A stretch of 51,102 nt of DNA from contig CAJQHM010000063.1 in NCBI GenBank assembly GCA_905478195.1, positions 1 through 51,102 of the forward strand. The letters are read 5' to 3'. Numbering within the stretch: position 1 is the stretch's first letter; every line of letters begins with the position of its first letter. The notes beneath the pieces are model-generated. The model saw nothing but the letters and a program-made list of their open reading frames with translations, was not told where the DNA came from and did no database searches. The position numbers and the translations under genes were made by a program. This document shows, one piece after another, positions 50,095 to 51,102 of the stretch. The DNA is from an uncultured Pseudomonadales bacterium. GTDB taxonomy: Bacteria; Pseudomonadota; Gammaproteobacteria; Pseudomonadales; Pseudohongiellaceae.

Positions 50095-51102
50095 CTAATT
50101 CCCAACATCTAATTCATCCCAGCCCTTGTCTTCGACCAGGCTCTTTAGTCGCGGTGGGCGATAGGAGTCATCTGCGATATATCGAGCCTTTACGCTGGGA
50201 TGGATTCTGGTTGGTTTTTCATCGACCTCTAAGTGACGGTGCAGCGGTCGCTTCAGTCTATAGACATGGCCGCGCGACTTATGCAGTTTCGCGCCGTCGC
50301 TAGTGGCCAACGCTTCGCGGATATGTGGCTCGATTTTTAATCCGGCGTTCTTAGCCTCATCCAGCATCCACGCAAGCGGCGTGTCTGCCGCGACGAAGCC
50401 GCTATCTCTGTAGGGTTTATAGGAGCCGCCTATGTCCGCGTGTACGCCGGAAAACCAAACCTGTTTCAGGTCCACTCCGGGTCGCGGCGTCCAGACTGTG
50501 GGTTGAAAGTCCTCTCGCTGTTCGTCTATGGCGAGTGCATGGCGTGCAAAAGATACATTGGAGCCCATCTTCGTATCGTAGAATTCATCCTTGCTTTCGA
50601 ACAGTCCCATCAAACTAAATGGAATGCCCAGAGCGCCGACCGTGTCCCATACGCCAACGAAATGAACCTTGCGTGACCCATGGCAGTGGTCGCTGCGAAA
50701 TTTTACTGCATCGTCACCATTGGGGTGGTTCTTCTTCGAGGCGCTCTTGTAGATGTCCCAGGCTTCGGCGATGCGATTCGCGTCTACCCGCTTTAAGATG
50801 CCACAATTATTGATAAGCCCACACAAGGCTCGCACCGTATAAGCACCGCGACTAAAACCAAACAGATAGATCTTATCGTTGTGCCCGTAATTTTGAACGA
50901 TGTACCTGTAGCCATCGAAAATATTCTTATGAATACCGCGACCGGTCGCGCCCGCGCTCATGCTGTTGTGATAGGAGCCAAGTCCCCAGTCATAGAACAC
51001 ATGTTGTTTTAGCGAATTACCAGAAGGCTTTATCGCCCGGGCTAACTTCAAGACGTTGGTGGGATAATCTTTCTCGATATCTTCTTCTGGGCGATTCCAG
51101 GT
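50095..51102 (-). CDS. DUF2235 / Tle1-like alpha/beta hydrolase, partial
   Basis: At least 336 residues; the 5' end lies beyond the window because TWNRPEEDIEKDYPTNVLKLA continues in frame to the edge. This is the DUF2235 start region with the (D)GTWN block. Further: KIYLFGFSRGAYTVRAL (nucleophile Ser in GFSRG), VGVWDTVGALG and FSGVHADIGGSY (candidate Asp and His). The domain is shared by Tle1 phospholipase effectors of type VI secretion and by stand-alone lipases. No VgrG, PAAR or immunity gene is visible in the window, so a secreted-effector role is unproven. Confidence 0.85.
   Translation of the reverse strand, partial: TWNRPEEDIEKDYPTNVLKLARAIKPSGNSLKQHVFYDWGLGSYHNSMSAGATGRGIHKNIFDGYRYIVQNYGHNDKIYLFGFSRGAYTVRALCGLINNCGILKRVDANRIAEAWDIYKSASKKNHPNGDDAVKFRSDHCHGSRKVHFVGVWDTVGALGIPFSLMGLFESKDEFYDTKMGSNVSFARHALAIDEQREDFQPTVWTPRPGVDLKQVWFSGVHADIGGSYKPYRDSGFVAADTPLAWMLDEAKNAGLKIEPHIREALATSDGAKLHKSRGHVYRLKRPLHRHLEVDEKPTRIHPSVKARYIADDSYRPPRLKSLVEDKGWDELDVGN

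Overview
The window reads as a chromosomal segment of a free-living, probably marine, Gram-negative gammaproteobacterium. Evidence: outer-membrane proteins (TonB-dependent receptor, DUF481), many exported lipoproteins and c-type cytochromes, a homodimeric pyruvate dehydrogenase E1, an fpr gene with a divergent FinR-like LysR regulator as in pseudomonads, and a ClpP2-like peptidase. Placement below class level is a guess. I see no rRNA, tRNA, CRISPR array, transposase or integrase, and coding density is high.

Layout. 1-3597: thiamine uptake locus: a TPP riboswitch controls a TonB-dependent receptor, a small YkoF-like thiamine-binding protein and a PnuT-type permease; a NadR-like kinase, cut by the window edge, diverges from it. 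3679-4154: a frameshifted small membrane protein. 4272-7598: tannase-family esterase, SRAP (YedK-like) DNA-protein crosslink protein, S-formylglutathione hydrolase. 7610-11515 (minus): four tightly packed genes, GtrA - DprE1 - DprE2 - HAD/UbiA fusion, a predicted complete route from polyprenyl phosphate and PRPP to polyprenyl-phosphoryl-D-arabinofuranose; the first three match the order of mycobacterial Rv3789-Rv3790-Rv3791. This is the most interesting system here. 11659-14379: inositol-monophosphatase family enzyme and a redoxin/heme/copper-monooxygenase fusion. 14452-14571: a long imperfect palindrome. 14627-19313: finR - RND exporter - DUF3237 on the minus strand, diverging from fpr. 19583-26886: M20 peptidase, redoxin, unknown exported protein, second RND exporter, lipoprotein cytochrome with an unusual CxxxCH motif, ClpP2-like protease. 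26890-30972: small exported protein, NnrU, IorB/IorA molybdenum hydroxylase. 31147-33852: Fe-ADH family reductase, TraB/Tiki-like protein, small lipoprotein. 33914-37110: TPR protein, glutamate-synthase-like FMN protein, DUF481 protein. 37314-40924: SixA - cytochrome c - ChaN - DUF4159 - VOC, mostly overlapping. 40958-43630: AceE without AceF. 43747-49580: DUF6351 esterase-like lipoprotein, DUF2059 and SIMPL proteins, and a MarR-nnr pair. 49577-51102: a DUF3565-DUF1971 fusion with a 3' frameshift and a DUF2235/Tle1-like lipase cut by the window edge.

How the genes work together: three blocks look functionally coherent, namely thiamine acquisition under TPP control, lipid-linked D-arabinose synthesis, and fpr with its divergent regulator. 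Most of the rest is periplasmic and envelope redox chemistry or hydrolysis of organic substrates by single genes. Two single-base frameshifts (near 3952 and 49658) both fall in short G/C runs, so sequencing or assembly error should be considered.
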